Positions 25,387-34,652 of a stretch of DNA of 64,000 nt are shown here, in pieces. Every line of letters starts with the position of its first letter. Within the stretch, counting starts at the first letter, position 1. The stretch spans positions 1 to 64,000 of the forward strand of contig CANMJA010000025.1 in NCBI GenBank assembly GCA_947498055.1, written 5' to 3'. Source of the stretch: an uncultured Tenacibaculum sp. GTDB taxonomy: Bacteria; Bacteroidota; Bacteroidia; Flavobacteriales; Flavobacteriaceae. Under the pieces are notes generated by a model. The model had not been told where the DNA came from. It did no database searches and saw only the letters and a list, made by a program, of their open reading frames with translations. Both the position numbers and the translations under genes were made by a program.

Positions 25387-26289
25387 TTATTTTTTATACT
25401 TCTCTAACCATAAAACATAATTATTTTTATGCTTAAAACGTTTATGCGTCCATAAGTAAAATTCTGGTTGCTCTCTTATATTTTTTTCAGTAAGTGCTAT
25501 ATATTTATCTGTTAACTCATATTTTTCATGAGATTTGGGGTTTATGGTTAAAAGTTCAAAAGTAGTTTCATAGTAACCTCTTTTTATTTTTTTTGTAGCA
25601 TAATTAATAATCGCCATATCAAATTTAGAGGCAAGCATTTCTGCACCACTATGTACAGGTACTTTTACACCAAAAAAAGTAGACCAATGGTAGGTTTTGT
25701 GTAGTTCTGGATTTTGGTCACTAAGTAAAATATAAGCACCAGGAACTTTATTTTTTAAATTATGAAGCATGTTAGGAATCGTCTCTTGAGCTTTTGAGGC
25801 AATTAAACCAAACTTGGTTCTAGATTTTTTCATTAAATCATTAAAATAAGGATTTTTAATTTCCTTGTAAGTCCCAAAAATTTGAATTTCAGAAACTAAT
25901 GGCATAGAAACAGACCATTCCCAATTATTATGATGGCAACCAGTTAAAATAATATTCTGCTTTTTTTTAGCTATTGTATTTAAAAGTTCGGGATTGGTAA
26001 ATTTGTAACGTTTAGCTGCTTGTTTTTCAGATAAAGAAAAAGCTTTAATACTTTCTACTATAAAATCGCAAAAATGCTTTATATTTTTTTTCGTCAATGC
26101 TTGTAGTTCTTCTTCCGTTTTTTCAGGAAAAGCAAGTTTTAAATTGTTATAAACAACCTTTTTTCTATAACCTACTAAGTAATAAACAATAATAAATAAG
26201 AAATCAGAAAAAATATATAATAATTTCATTGGTAAGTGAGAGAAAAACCAAATGAGAGGATATACTATAATAAATGAAACTAACTTCAT
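25387..26289 (-). CDS. Lysophospholipid / lipid A acyltransferase (LpxL-HtrB family)
   Basis: The 300-residue protein begins with a membrane-anchoring segment (LVSFIIVYPLIWFFSHLPMK) and contains the HX4E catalytic motif of the LABLAT acyltransferases (H119-HNNW-E124 in TGCHHNNWEW). It also has ILLSDQNP and THYHW-type substrate elements (HKTYHWSTFFGVKVPVHSGA). The length is normal for the family. It would add a secondary acyl chain to lipid A or an amino-lipid precursor at the inner membrane. It is transcribed divergently from the rhomboid gene. Confidence 0.85.
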   Translation of the reverse strand: MKLVSFIIVYPLIWFFSHLPMKLLYIFSDFLFIIVYYLVGYRKKVVYNNLKLAFPEKTEEELQALTKKNIKHFCDFIVESIKAFSLSEKQAAKRYKFTNPELLNTIAKKKQNIILTGCHHNNWEWSVSMPLVSEIQIFGTYKEIKNPYFNDLMKKSRTKFGLIASKAQETIPNMLHNLKNKVPGAYILLSDQNPELHKTYHWSTFFGVKVPVHSGAEMLASKFDMAIINYATKKIKRGYYETTFELLTINPKSHEKYELTDKYIALTEKNIREQPEFYLWTHKRFKHKNNYVLWLEKYKK

Positions 26290-26352
26290 GGTGTCATAAT
26301 TTTTGCAAATATCGCATTAAATTATAAAATAGAAGTATAGAAAACTTTTTGT

Positions 26353-26360
26353 TAAGTTTG
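26353..26360 (+). promoter_or_regulatory. Candidate Bacteroidota -7 box upstream of the rhomboid gene
   Basis: TAAGTTTG fits the Bacteroidota -7 consensus TAnnTTTG and lies 20 bases before the ATG at 26380. No clear -33 TTTG is present at the ideal distance, so this is tentative. Confidence 0.3.
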
Positions 26361-26379
26361 TTATGTAATTACATAAACT

Positions 26380-27024
26380 ATGAATAGAATAATTTTGTTT
26401 TTAATTTTGGCTAATGTATTAGCTTCTTTAAAAGGTTTTAATGATTTACCTTTTTTTAATACGTATAAATTTCAAGTAGGTAAAATACTAAATGGTGAAA
26501 AATTGAGAATGTTGACTTCTGGTTTTTTACATGCAGATTGGATGCATTTAGGGTTTAATATGTACGCGTTATATTTATTTGGAGATTATGTAATGAGTGG
26601 TTTTAGCGGAATCAATTTTTTAGTCATTTATTTCGGAAGTTTATTAGCAGGAAGTATTTATTCGTTAAGTCAACATAAAAAAGAACCTTATTATTCTGCA
26701 GTTGGAGCATCTGGTGCGGTTTCTGGAGTAGTGTTTTCAGCAATAATGTTATATCCAAATATGAAACTGATGATGTTTCCTTTACCGATTCCTATACCGG
26801 GATATCTTTTTGGAATTGGTTATTTATTATATTCTATTTATGGAATGAAAAAGCAATTAGGGAATATAGGACATTCTGCACATTTAGGAGGAGCAATAGG
26901 AGGGTATGTTATTACTTTGTTTTTAAGACCTGGTGTGTTACATAATCATAATACAATGATTATTGTGATGGGATGTATTATTGGTGGTTTATTGTTTTTT
27001 GGAGATAAATTGAAAAACATATAA
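26380..27024 (+). CDS. Rhomboid-family intramembrane serine protease
   Basis: The 214-residue protein has about six hydrophobic helices. The conserved elements are HLGFN (H56, N60), the nucleophile in GASG (S111, within SAVGASGAVSGVVFS) and the catalytic histidine in GHSAHLGG (H168). All residues needed for the Ser-His dyad are present. It cleaves membrane-spanning substrates within the bilayer, and the substrate is unknown. A strong terminator follows the stop by eight bases. Confidence 0.9.
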   Translation: MNRIILFLILANVLASLKGFNDLPFFNTYKFQVGKILNGEKLRMLTSGFLHADWMHLGFNMYALYLFGDYVMSGFSGINFLVIYFGSLLAGSIYSLSQHKKEPYYSAVGASGAVSGVVFSAIMLYPNMKLMMFPLPIPIPGYLFGIGYLLYSIYGMKKQLGNIGHSAHLGGAIGGYVITLFLRPGVLHNHNTMIIVMGCIIGGLLFFGDKLKNI

Positions 27025-27031
27025 AAATAAA

Positions 27032-27062
27032 AAACCGAAACTTAAAAGTTTCGGTTTTTTTT
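27032..27062 (+). terminator. Rho-independent terminator after the rhomboid gene
   Basis: AAACCGAAACT and AGTTTCGGTTT form an 11-bp stem with a TAAA loop, followed by a T run. It also separates the rhomboid gene from the convergent tRNA. Confidence 0.9.
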
Positions 27063-27063
27063 G

Positions 27064-27136
27064 AGCGAGAGACCGGGTTCGAACCGGCGACATTCAGCTT
27101 GGAAGGCTGACGCTCTACCAACTGAGCTACTCTCGC
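27064..27136 (-). tRNA. tRNA-Gly (anticodon TCC)
   Basis: The reverse strand folds into a cloverleaf: acceptor GCGAGAG/CTCTCGC, D-arm with AGTTGGTA, anticodon stem TCAGC/GCTGA with loop CTTCCAA (anticodon TCC), variable region ATGTC and T-arm GCCGG-TTCGAAC-CCGGT. The discriminator is T and CCA is not encoded. Confidence 0.95.
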
Positions 27137-27200
27137 CTTTGGTATTGCGGTTGCAAATATACGAACATTTTTAGATTCTACAACTGTTTTTAGAAAAAAA

Positions 27201-27647
27201 TCAATAAAATTTTTTGTCTTTACGCATAACTTTCAGAAAATGAAAAGCATAGATATTAAAACCTTCATTGTAATAAAATTTATGAGATTTTTGGTTTCCT
27301 GTATAGGTGTTTAATTCCATTGCCTCGCATCCTTTAGATTTTGTATATTCATAAATCCATGCAAAAAAACGTTTCCCTATCTTTTTTCCTCGGTAGTCTT
27401 CTAAAATAATTACATGATCTGGCTCTACACTTTTACCAATATAATGCCTTGTGCTATACCATAAACCACAAATGCCAATCATTTTTTCACCATCAAATGC
27501 AGCAACACATTCATAATTTTGGTAATTTCCCATTTCTAAAACACGTTCTTCTAGTAAATTAGCAGGAGTTTTTGTGTTTACTATTTTTAGTAATGGAAGA
27601 ATATTTAAAAGTTGTTCTTTAGGAATGGTTTTAAAAATAATATTCAT
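27201..27647 (-). CDS. GNAT-family N-acetyltransferase
   Basis: The 148-residue protein has the GNAT core: strand MIGICGLWY (about residues 55-64), the acetyl-CoA-binding loop DYRGKKIGKRFFAWIYEY (about 85-103, matching the R/Q-x-x-G-x-G/A pattern) and the C-terminal HKFYYNEGFNIYAFHF. It transfers an acetyl group from acetyl-CoA to an unknown substrate. The divergent neighbour on the plus strand, 22 bases away, is another GNAT enzyme of distinct sequence. Confidence 0.8.
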   Translation of the reverse strand: MNIIFKTIPKEQLLNILPLLKIVNTKTPANLLEERVLEMGNYQNYECVAAFDGEKMIGICGLWYSTRHYIGKSVEPDHVIILEDYRGKKIGKRFFAWIYEYTKSKGCEAMELNTYTGNQKSHKFYYNEGFNIYAFHFLKVMRKDKKFY

Positions 27648-27669
27648 AAAAAAAATTTAGTTAAAAATA

Positions 27670-28107
27670 ATGGTTTTAGTAAAAAAAATAACAGCAAAAG
27701 ACACCTATTTTTTACGAAAAGAAGTTTTGCGAAAAGGAATTGATTTACCTTTTGAATTTAAAGGAGATTTAGATATAAAAACCTTTCATTTAGGAGTTTA
27801 TGACTTTGAAGAATTGGTTTGTGTTGGAACTTTTATGAAAAATAATATACCTGAATTAAAGGAAGAACAATACCAATTAAGAGGAATGGCAACTTCTTTA
27901 ACATCTAGAGGTAAAGGTTATGGAAAGTTATTACTTAATTATGCGACCAAAGAGTTAGAAAAACGGGGAATAAATTTTTTGTGGTGTAATGCGCGTGAGA
28001 ATGCGTTGGTATTTTACCAAAAAAATGAATTCAAAATAATAGGAGACTCATTTATTGTTAATAAAGTGGGTCTACACTATAAAATGTATAAATCAATAAA
28101 AAAATGA
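27670..28107 (+). CDS. GNAT-family N-acetyltransferase
   Basis: The 145-residue enzyme shows the GNAT acetyl-CoA loop in QLRGMATSLTSRGKGYGKLL (R-G-K-G-Y-G, about residues 76-96) and the C-terminal NALVFYQKNEFKIIGD typical of the fold. The stop overlaps the next gene's ATG by four bases (28104-28107), so it is translationally coupled to the MBL-fold hydrolase gene. The substrate is unknown. Confidence 0.85.
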   Translation: MVLVKKITAKDTYFLRKEVLRKGIDLPFEFKGDLDIKTFHLGVYDFEELVCVGTFMKNNIPELKEEQYQLRGMATSLTSRGKGYGKLLLNYATKELEKRGINFLWCNARENALVFYQKNEFKIIGDSFIVNKVGLHYKMYKSIKK

Positions 28108-29003
28108 AAATAACTAAAAATTTTTTTACAGTTCTTTTAATTCTAGTTGCAACAAACATTTTTTCTCAAAAGAAAGAAGTAACTATTAAATCAACAAAAA
28201 TAACAGAAAGTATCTACATGCTAGAAGGGCAAGGTGGTAACATAGGATTGTTTATAGGTAAAGATGGAGTTTTTATGATTGATGATCAATTTGCAAAACT
28301 AACACCTAAAATTTTAAAGGCAATTAAAGAGATAACAAATAAGCCTGTCAAATATTTAATAAATACGCATTGGCATGGCGATCATACAGGAGGAAACGAG
28401 AACATGAGTAAAGAAGGAGCCGTTATTGTTTCTCATAAAAATGTAAGAAAACGTATGAGTGTAGAAACTGTTGTTAGAGGAAAAACAAGACCTGCATCAC
28501 CTAAAGCAGCATTGCCAATAATTACTTTTACAGAAGATATGATGATCCATTTTAACGATGAAGATGTATTAATATCTCACGTACATAATGCGCATACAGA
28601 TGGTGATGCACATATTTATTTTACGAAAAGTAATGTAATTCACATGGGAGATACCTATTTTCAGGATAAATATCCATATATAGATTTAAATAGTGGAGGA
28701 AGTATAGATGGTTACATAGCTTCTGCTGAAAAAGCCTTATTAATGGCAGATGATGACACAGTTATTATTCCGGGTCATAGAGCATTGTCTAACAAAAAAG
28801 AATTAACAGCTTATAAAAATATGTTAGTTGCTTTAAGAAATACTGTAAAAGCTAAAATAGCGATGGGAAAAACTTTAGAAGAAGTAAAAACAGACACTTC
28901 TATTACTAAAGAATACGATGATAAGAAATATGGAGATTGGTTTATTACAGGAGAAGGTATTCGTGAAACTATTTATAAAAGTTTAACAACTACTAAAAAA
29001 TAA
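28104..29003 (+). CDS. Exported MBL-fold metallo-hydrolase
   Basis: The 299-residue protein has a signal peptide (MKITKNFFTVLLILVATNIFS) and the MBL metal motif HWHGDH (H89, H91, D93, H94), followed by further ligand positions in SHVHNAHTDGD (about 164-174), MGDTYF and IPGHRAL. Both zinc sites appear complete. It belongs to the broad periplasmic MBL group that includes B-class beta-lactamase-like and lactonase-like enzymes. The real substrate cannot be told from sequence. It is coupled to the GNAT gene upstream. Confidence 0.85.
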   Translation: MKITKNFFTVLLILVATNIFSQKKEVTIKSTKITESIYMLEGQGGNIGLFIGKDGVFMIDDQFAKLTPKILKAIKEITNKPVKYLINTHWHGDHTGGNENMSKEGAVIVSHKNVRKRMSVETVVRGKTRPASPKAALPIITFTEDMMIHFNDEDVLISHVHNAHTDGDAHIYFTKSNVIHMGDTYFQDKYPYIDLNSGGSIDGYIASAEKALLMADDDTVIIPGHRALSNKKELTAYKNMLVALRNTVKAKIAMGKTLEEVKTDTSITKEYDDKKYGDWFITGEGIRETIYKSLTTTKK

Positions 29004-29005
29004 AA

Positions 29006-29833
29006 CTAGAAGTTTTTAGAATCCAGTATATATTTCCTTTTAAATTGATCGTCGTATCTTCTTTTAAAAGGAATTATATACTGTTTTCTTCTATATTTTT
29101 TGGTTTCTAAAATACTATTGAAACCACAACCAGTAAATATTTTATCTGCATTTTCTAGTAAAAAATCAGAAGTTTTTTCTTCTTTGATTAAATAGGTGTT
29201 TTTTTCTAAATATATTGGCAAGCTATTTACAAAAGTATAGATGTATATATCTTCATTGGTTCTATATAACAATGCTTGTTTGTATAATAATAAAACTTCC
29301 TCAATAGGAGAGGAGTGCATAATTAAAAAGAAAGGTTTTTTGCACTGTTTAGAATCATTTTTCTTACTTGAAGTAGGTTTTATTTCAAGATGAAAAGGAA
29401 TTTTTTCTTCTGCAGAATAATATTCTAAAGCAACTCCTTCTTCGATACTGTATATTTTATCATATTTAGGAATAGTGTATATTTTAAAATAAACATCTTT
29501 TAAAATTCTAGCCAATAATAAGGTAGTAACATTTTGGAAATGGTGAAAACCTTCTTCAAATTCGCCATAAAACCCAGCAGGAAATACATCAACTACCAAT
29601 GTGGAAATACGATGTGTTTTAATGTAGTTTTCTATAAAGGTATTACAAGTACTTTTATTTCTAAAAAAGACTTCTTTTTTATGTATTACAGTAATTGGTT
29701 TAGGTAGATAACTAACAAAAGAAGAATTCGTTAAAATAACGCATTCTTCTAAAGGTATTTTTTGTGTATAAATAAAGTTATTAATTCTATTTAAATGTCC
29801 TAATCCGGCACCATACGCATAAAATAAAAACAT
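29006..29833 (-). CDS. MurG/GT28-like glycosyltransferase
   Basis: The 275-residue protein has the N-terminal GAGLGHLNR loop (about residues 8-16) and a C-terminal nucleotide-sugar region ENADKIFTGCGFNSILETKK followed by QYIIPFKRRYDDQ. This is the pattern of GT-B enzymes related to MurG and UGTs. It is shorter than usual (~350), so parts of the inter-domain region are reduced. It overlaps the next gene upstream by one base and is the last gene of a seven-gene minus-strand run. The sugar and acceptor are unknown. Confidence 0.7.
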   Translation of the reverse strand: MFLFYAYGAGLGHLNRINNFIYTQKIPLEECVILTNSSFVSYLPKPITVIHKKEVFFRNKSTCNTFIENYIKTHRISTLVVDVFPAGFYGEFEEGFHHFQNVTTLLLARILKDVYFKIYTIPKYDKIYSIEEGVALEYYSAEEKIPFHLEIKPTSSKKNDSKQCKKPFFLIMHSSPIEEVLLLYKQALLYRTNEDIYIYTFVNSLPIYLEKNTYLIKEEKTSDFLLENADKIFTGCGFNSILETKKYRRKQYIIPFKRRYDDQFKRKYILDSKNF

Positions 29834-30465
29834 TAGATTTTATTTAATAATTCTGCAATTAAAAATAGTTTATGCTCATTAGGTATTTCTTCTATTGCTA
29901 AAATAGCAAACGCATAATTAGTTTGTTTAGAAGATAACGTATAAGCCTCTTTTTCGTTTACAACAACAGTAGTGCCTTTTAATTTAACCTTATAAAGTTC
30001 TTCTTCATTTCGCTTTACCTTAATTTTATTTTCGTAAGATTTAATTACAAAAGCATTCGTGTTTTCTTCGTTGTTAGATACTTTTATTTTATCAGGGTAT
30101 ATTTTTACTTTCCATAATAAATTAGAGTTTTTATCGCGTAACTTTAAGCCACTTTCTTTAAATTTTACTTCATATTTCATTTGCCCATTAGCATAAAATT
30201 TATGTTTGTTAGGCTTACTTTTATGTGTGTAGTTTACATTATCGGCAACAATTTTTATGGGACTCAAATTAAATCCGCCAAGTAAACTACCAGAAGAAGT
30301 GGTAATACTAACATCTAGATTATTTATGTTAGTATTGTTATCTGTTTTATTGGAAGTAGAAACTTCAGTACTAGTTGCATTTAAACTAGAATTATCTTTT
30401 GTGTTGGTTTTACAACTAGTCCATAAAAAAAGGGATAAAATAAATATTAGATATGTATTTCTCAT
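29833..30465 (-). CDS. Lipoprotein of unknown function
   Basis: The 210-residue protein has a lipoprotein signal (MRNTYLIFILSLFLWTSC, lipobox ending at Cys18) followed by a Ser/Thr/Asn-rich linker (residues 19-55). The folded part is beta-rich (KHKFYANGQMKYEVKFKESG, DSNLLWKVKIYPDKIKVSNN-like). It is exported and lipid-anchored, probably at the outer membrane. The start overlaps the GT4 gene's stop by four bases. Confidence 0.7.
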   Translation of the reverse strand: MRNTYLIFILSLFLWTSCKTNTKDNSSLNATSTEVSTSNKTDNNTNINNLDVSITTSSGSLLGGFNLSPIKIVADNVNYTHKSKPNKHKFYANGQMKYEVKFKESGLKLRDKNSNLLWKVKIYPDKIKVSNNEENTNAFVIKSYENKIKVKRNEEELYKVKLKGTTVVVNEKEAYTLSSKQTNYAFAILAIEEIPNEHKLFLIAELLNKI

Positions 30466-31568
30466 GATTTTAAAAAATTTAAGTAGTTTATTATTTCGTT
30501 TTCTTCGGTATATATAGTAGTTATTTTGTGATATAAATTAGAAGCAATTTCTTTTTTCATAGAAGTATTCATTCTATGTACTTTAAGTAATACATCTAAT
30601 AATTCATTTGGTTGTAAAGGATTGTATAAAAAACCATCTTTAGTATCATCTATCACATCTTTTATTCCTCCTACGCTTGCTCCAATAACTAAATTATTGG
30701 TAGCGCCAGCTTCTAGCAAAACATTTGGCATTCCATCGTAAAAAGAAGGAATAGCAACTATATTTATAGCATTATAAAATATTAGTAGCTCTTGTTGATT
30801 GGCAAAAGGATAAAACTGTACATGGATATCTAAATTAGCAATGTACTGTTTTGTTTCTTCATCTACATCACCTATCATACAAATCACATATTCATCTTTA
30901 TAAGGAAATTTAGCAAAGGTTTCAGAAAAATTTAAAATTCCTTTTTTCACTTTTAATTGTCCTACTATGGCAATTGGTTTTTTATTATTAAAAGAAGCCT
31001 TAAGATTTTCTATTCTTTGTAAATGACTAGCAGAAGGTTTCCATAATTCTGTAGTAATTCCATTGGGCGTAAAATGAGTTCCTTTATGGGACACCATTCG
31101 TTCAATTTTTTCTTTCTTTTCGCTAGTAACAGTAAAAATATAGCTAGAATTGTGAAGTGCATACAGTAGGTTTTCTCTTTTTTTAGAGAAAATCCCTTCA
31201 TCAAAATCATTTCCTCTAATATGAGTAATTAAAGGAATAGAGGTCCATTTAGATAAAACAGGAGCTATATTTAAAGGCAAGTTTCCTCCAAAAGCAGCAA
31301 TATGTGTGATTTGTTTTATAAAAGGAAGTTGCATGATGAAATCGCCTGCTAAATAAAGCGTAAACTCTTCTGAGTTTTGAATAGGAATGGAAGAGTAGCT
31401 TCCTTTTACAGTAGTTTCTGTATGAAATTTTTTCTTTCTATTGGTAAAATGTACGACATGTACTTCGATGTCTTTTTTTCTGAAATTACGAACAATACGA
31501 TTGCAAGAAACAGCCATACCTCCTTTGTTTGGAGGATAGTTTTGAGTTATCATTAAAATTTTCATCAA
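30462..31568 (-). CDS. Family 4 (GT-B) glycosyltransferase
   Basis: The 368-residue enzyme begins KILMITQNYPPNKGGMAVSC, the glycine-rich N-terminal loop of GT4 enzymes. The C-terminal half has KPIAIVGQLKVKKGI and the donor-binding IPSFYDGMPNVLLEAGATN with VGGIKDVI. It would use a nucleotide-activated sugar at the cytoplasmic face. Its neighbours include a second GT4 and a MurG-like enzyme, so it probably belongs to a dedicated glycan or protein-glycosylation task. Confidence 0.85.
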   Translation of the reverse strand: MMKILMITQNYPPNKGGMAVSCNRIVRNFRKKDIEVHVVHFTNRKKKFHTETTVKGSYSSIPIQNSEEFTLYLAGDFIMQLPFIKQITHIAAFGGNLPLNIAPVLSKWTSIPLITHIRGNDFDEGIFSKKRENLLYALHNSSYIFTVTSEKKEKIERMVSHKGTHFTPNGITTELWKPSASHLQRIENLKASFNNKKPIAIVGQLKVKKGILNFSETFAKFPYKDEYVICMIGDVDEETKQYIANLDIHVQFYPFANQQELLIFYNAINIVAIPSFYDGMPNVLLEAGATNNLVIGASVGGIKDVIDDTKDGFLYNPLQPNELLDVLLKVHRMNTSMKKEIASNLYHKITTIYTEENEIINYLNFLKS

Positions 31569-31973
31569 CTAGCTATCAAAATAAGATCCATCATCGGTGT
31601 CTTCGTGAAAAAATGTATTATTATTTGTGTCAAATAAAGAACCGTAATCATTTGCCATAAAAAGCATGTATGGGTATTCTTCATGAAATCGTTCTATCAT
31701 TTTTCTTCTCCATATAGCTCTATCTTTAGAATACAATTCAATTTTATCTGTAAGTCGTGCATCTAATTCTGTAAAACAACTAATACATACTATAGATTTG
31801 TTTTCTTTATAGGTTTTGTAACTATCTACATGCGTAAATATATTTTCAGCATTAAAAGCATGTGTGTTACAAATGTTTTTATTACACTTAGCACAGTTTT
31901 TAACAGCTACATTTTCACAATTTCTAACTATAAATAACCCTGTAAACTCTTCACAATGTTTTGTCTCTTCCAT
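31569..31973 (-). CDS. Small Cys/His-rich (zinc-binding) protein
   Basis: The 134-residue protein contains CENVAVKNCAKCNKNICNTH and later VCISCF, enough for a two-site zinc-binding module resembling B-box or double-ribbon folds in its first ~80 residues. The C-terminus is acidic (DTDDGSYFDS). No signal peptide is present. It starts immediately upstream of the GT4 gene, with one base between stop and start. The role is unknown, and it may interact with the adjacent membrane protein. Confidence 0.6.
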   Translation of the reverse strand: MEETKHCEEFTGLFIVRNCENVAVKNCAKCNKNICNTHAFNAENIFTHVDSYKTYKENKSIVCISCFTELDARLTDKIELYSKDRAIWRRKMIERFHEEYPYMLFMANDYGSLFDTNNNTFFHEDTDDGSYFDS

Positions 31974-31977
31974 AATA

Positions 31978-32937
31978 TTAAGTTCTTGGTATTACACAAC
32001 TGTAACAAGTGTTTATTAAATTAATTACTTCTAAAGAAAAATAATCTACAGCAAAAGCTGTAATACTACTAGAATCATGAGGATTGTATTCGTTTGGATT
32101 TTCTTTTTTTATATCAAATTTTCTAATCGTTTTAAAAACATAAAAAGCATCTTCTTCTACCAAATTGACAAGATTCCTATCAATAGAAGCATTTAAACTA
32201 TAAGTTGCTTTTGGTATTTTCATTTTTAAAGTAAAAGGATATACCGATTTAAATTTATATTTCGTTTTTCTTTTACCACTTATACGTCCTCTTTTGTTTA
32301 CAATTCGCTCTCTAATTTTTTCTGTAAATTGAAAAGAAACTAATGAACCATCGTTAAAAAAACAAGAACCCTTACTAATAGCTCTTTCATAAAAGTTTTG
32401 CTTTCCAGAAACGAAACCATAAGTATCGCTTTCGTATGTTTCTTTTTGTACAAAATTTTCTTTAGAAATGGTGTTTTTTAAGTTGGCATCTAAAGCTATT
32501 CTAGATTGTGGTTGTAAATCTTCTTCAATAAGTGTAAAAAAAGCAGAAAAATAATCGGCAAAAAAGTCGAATCCTTCTGTAAAGTTTTTACTAAACTTAC
32601 TATTGCTTCTATAATTAGTAACAATAGCAATAATTAAGAAAATAAAAATAGAGAAAAATAAAAATGGAAGTATAGGTTTGGCAAATGGAAATAAAGGAAA
32701 AACCAAAAAGTTAGAAATGATAATCATGGCAGAGTATATGAAAAAGTTTTTCCATATTTTTTTGATTTTTTCACTCTTTTTCTCTTCCGCTACCTCACGT
32801 TGTAATACACAGGCTCTAAAAAACCGTATCCATTTTATAGGAGTTTTTTTAGAGTTAAAACCTCTATGTAAATGTGCTCTTTCTATAGGAGCTCCAGTAT
32901 ATTGTTCTTTATCTAAAACATTTCCTTGTCTATTCAT
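31978..32937 (-). CDS. Membrane protein of unknown function
   Basis: The 319-residue protein has a cytoplasmic N-terminus (about 65 residues), two adjacent transmembrane helices near 66-85 (NFFIYSAMIIISNFLVFPLF) and 88-108 (ILPFLFFSIFIFLIIAIVTN), and a ~200-residue soluble C-terminal domain with KGSCFFNDGSLVSFQFTEKI and SSSITAFAVDYFSLEVINLI. It overlaps the upstream GT4 gene by eight bases. No family is recognised. It shares the operon with LemA. Confidence 0.65.
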   Translation of the reverse strand: MNRQGNVLDKEQYTGAPIERAHLHRGFNSKKTPIKWIRFFRACVLQREVAEEKKSEKIKKIWKNFFIYSAMIIISNFLVFPLFPFAKPILPFLFFSIFIFLIIAIVTNYRSNSKFSKNFTEGFDFFADYFSAFFTLIEEDLQPQSRIALDANLKNTISKENFVQKETYESDTYGFVSGKQNFYERAISKGSCFFNDGSLVSFQFTEKIRERIVNKRGRISGKRKTKYKFKSVYPFTLKMKIPKATYSLNASIDRNLVNLVEEDAFYVFKTIRKFDIKKENPNEYNPHDSSSITAFAVDYFSLEVINLINTCYSCVIPRT

Positions 32938-34090
32938 TTGTGGTAATTAAATCTTCATATACTTTTTTTAATTTCTCTTTTTGCGTATTCCAAAGAAAGT
33001 GATCTAGCACTTTTTGAAATGCATTTGTAACATATTCCAGTTTTTTTTCTGGAGTATCTAATATAAAACGAATACATCTAGCTAAATCTTGCTCTCTATC
33101 TGGTTCAAAAAGTAAGGCTTCTTTTTCAGAAACTAACTCGTTAACCACAGGCAATTCTGAAGCTATTAAAGCAGTTTTGCACGCCATTGTTTCGAGTACT
33201 TTTAAAGGAGAACAACCTTGTACTATGTTTCTATCACAAGCTTTTAAAGGCGCTATAGAGGCTTCTGCAAAATGAATGTAGTTATACAATTCGGTCTTTT
33301 TTAATTTAGATTTTATTATAACGCGTTTTTGTAAGTTTAATTTTTCTACTAGCTTTTTAAATGGTTTAAAAGCTCTTTCTTTTACAGATAAACAAATAAC
33401 TAATTTTAATTCTTTAAAGTCTTCTAAATACGTCATTGCTTTTAGTAATACATCTACTCCTTGCCAAGGTTGAATAGCTCCGAAATAAATAATATATTGA
33501 TTTGGAGCATCTTCAGGTTTTTCAAAGGTGTTAGGAATATGAGCTCCATTAGGAATGTGTGTTATTTTTTCTTTAGGAATACCATATTCGTTTATTAAAT
33601 ATTCTTTAGTAACGTTAGATGGAGTTATAATAACATCAGATTTATTTAGACATTGAGATTCTAAATTTCTTAATTTTTGTAAAAAAGAAGGTGTTAAGTT
33701 TTGGTATCTATAGGGTAACTCTAAAGAAGTTAATGCATTAACTTCAAATATTGTTTTTATAGTAGGTTCCATTACCAAACCCATACCACTCCAAACATCT
33801 CTAAAATGTCCTATTTGTATGCTTTCTTTGTTTTTTTGAATATCTACATAAAGTTGCTTAGAAAATAGAGATGCTTTTTCTAAGTAATTCATTTTTTCTT
33901 CGTTGTAATAACGTTTAATAAAAATAGTTCCATCTGTTTGTACAGCAGGTAAAGAGTTATTTCCTCTTAAACAAAATAACTGAAGTTCATCGCAATGATT
34001 GGAAGCTTCTAAAATCATTTCTTTAATATGGGTTGAAGCTCCTTTAGCGCTAGGAAATACATCGTAAGTGGCATATACATTCCGTTTCAT
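32930..34090 (-). CDS. Family 4 (GT-B) glycosyltransferase
   Basis: The 386-residue enzyme begins KRNVYATYDVFPSAKGASTH with the N-terminal Gly/Ala-rich loop. It has IIYFGAIQPWQGVDVLLKA at the domain junction and SIAPLKACDRNIVQGCSPLK with VLETMACKTALIASELPVVN in the C-terminal donor site. This is the standard GT4 arrangement. It is expected to act on a lipid-linked or protein acceptor in the cytoplasm. It is ten bases from the LemA stop. Confidence 0.85.
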   Translation of the reverse strand: MKRNVYATYDVFPSAKGASTHIKEMILEASNHCDELQLFCLRGNNSLPAVQTDGTIFIKRYYNEEKMNYLEKASLFSKQLYVDIQKNKESIQIGHFRDVWSGMGLVMEPTIKTIFEVNALTSLELPYRYQNLTPSFLQKLRNLESQCLNKSDVIITPSNVTKEYLINEYGIPKEKITHIPNGAHIPNTFEKPEDAPNQYIIYFGAIQPWQGVDVLLKAMTYLEDFKELKLVICLSVKERAFKPFKKLVEKLNLQKRVIIKSKLKKTELYNYIHFAEASIAPLKACDRNIVQGCSPLKVLETMACKTALIASELPVVNELVSEKEALLFEPDREQDLARCIRFILDTPEKKLEYVTNAFQKVLDHFLWNTQKEKLKKVYEDLITTNE

Positions 34091-34100
34091 AAATAAAGGT

Positions 34101-34652
34101 TTAGAAAGAAATTTTCACTGTTTCTCTTTCTGCAGAATTACTAATTTCAAAGAATTCTCCTTTCTTAAAAGTAAACATATTCGCAATAATATTAGAAGGG
34201 AAACTTTCAATAGAAATATTATTTTCTTTAACCGTTCCATTATAATATCTACGGGCCATTTCTATTTCTTCTTCTAAAGAAGTTAATTCATTTTGTAGTT
34301 CACTAAAATTTTGATTTGCTTTTAATTCAGGGTAGTTTTCTGCGATAGCAAAAAGATTCATCATAGAATTTTTTAAAGCACTTTCTGCTTGTCCTTGTTC
34401 ATTAACAGAAGAAGCATTTTGTGCTAAATTTCGTGCTTTCGTAATGTTCTCGAATAATTCTTTTTCATGGCTAGCATATCCTTTTACAGTTTCCATTAAA
34501 TTCGGAATTAAGTCGTATCGTTTTTTTAGAAAAACGTCGATACTACTCCATCCTTCTTCCATTTCCGTCTTTTTTCTAACCAAACCATTATACACAGAAA
34601 CTCCATAAAAGAAACACAAAACAACTACTGCTGCTACAATTAAATAAGTCAT
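34101..34652 (-). CDS. lemA: LemA family protein
   Basis: The 183-residue protein has one N-terminal transmembrane helix (TYLIVAAVVVLCFFYGVSVY), then the LemA signature EMEEGWSSIDVFLKKRYDLI and PNLMETVKGYASHEKELFEN, and a four-helix bundle. The family member length is normal. LemA proteins are membrane-anchored with an exposed helical bundle, and their molecular role is poorly known. It is the first gene of the seven-gene run with three glycosyltransferases, a lipoprotein and two other proteins, which is an unusual context. Confidence 0.9.
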   Translation of the reverse strand: MTYLIVAAVVVLCFFYGVSVYNGLVRKKTEMEEGWSSIDVFLKKRYDLIPNLMETVKGYASHEKELFENITKARNLAQNASSVNEQGQAESALKNSMMNLFAIAENYPELKANQNFSELQNELTSLEEEIEMARRYYNGTVKENNISIESFPSNIIANMFTFKKGEFFEISNSAERETVKISF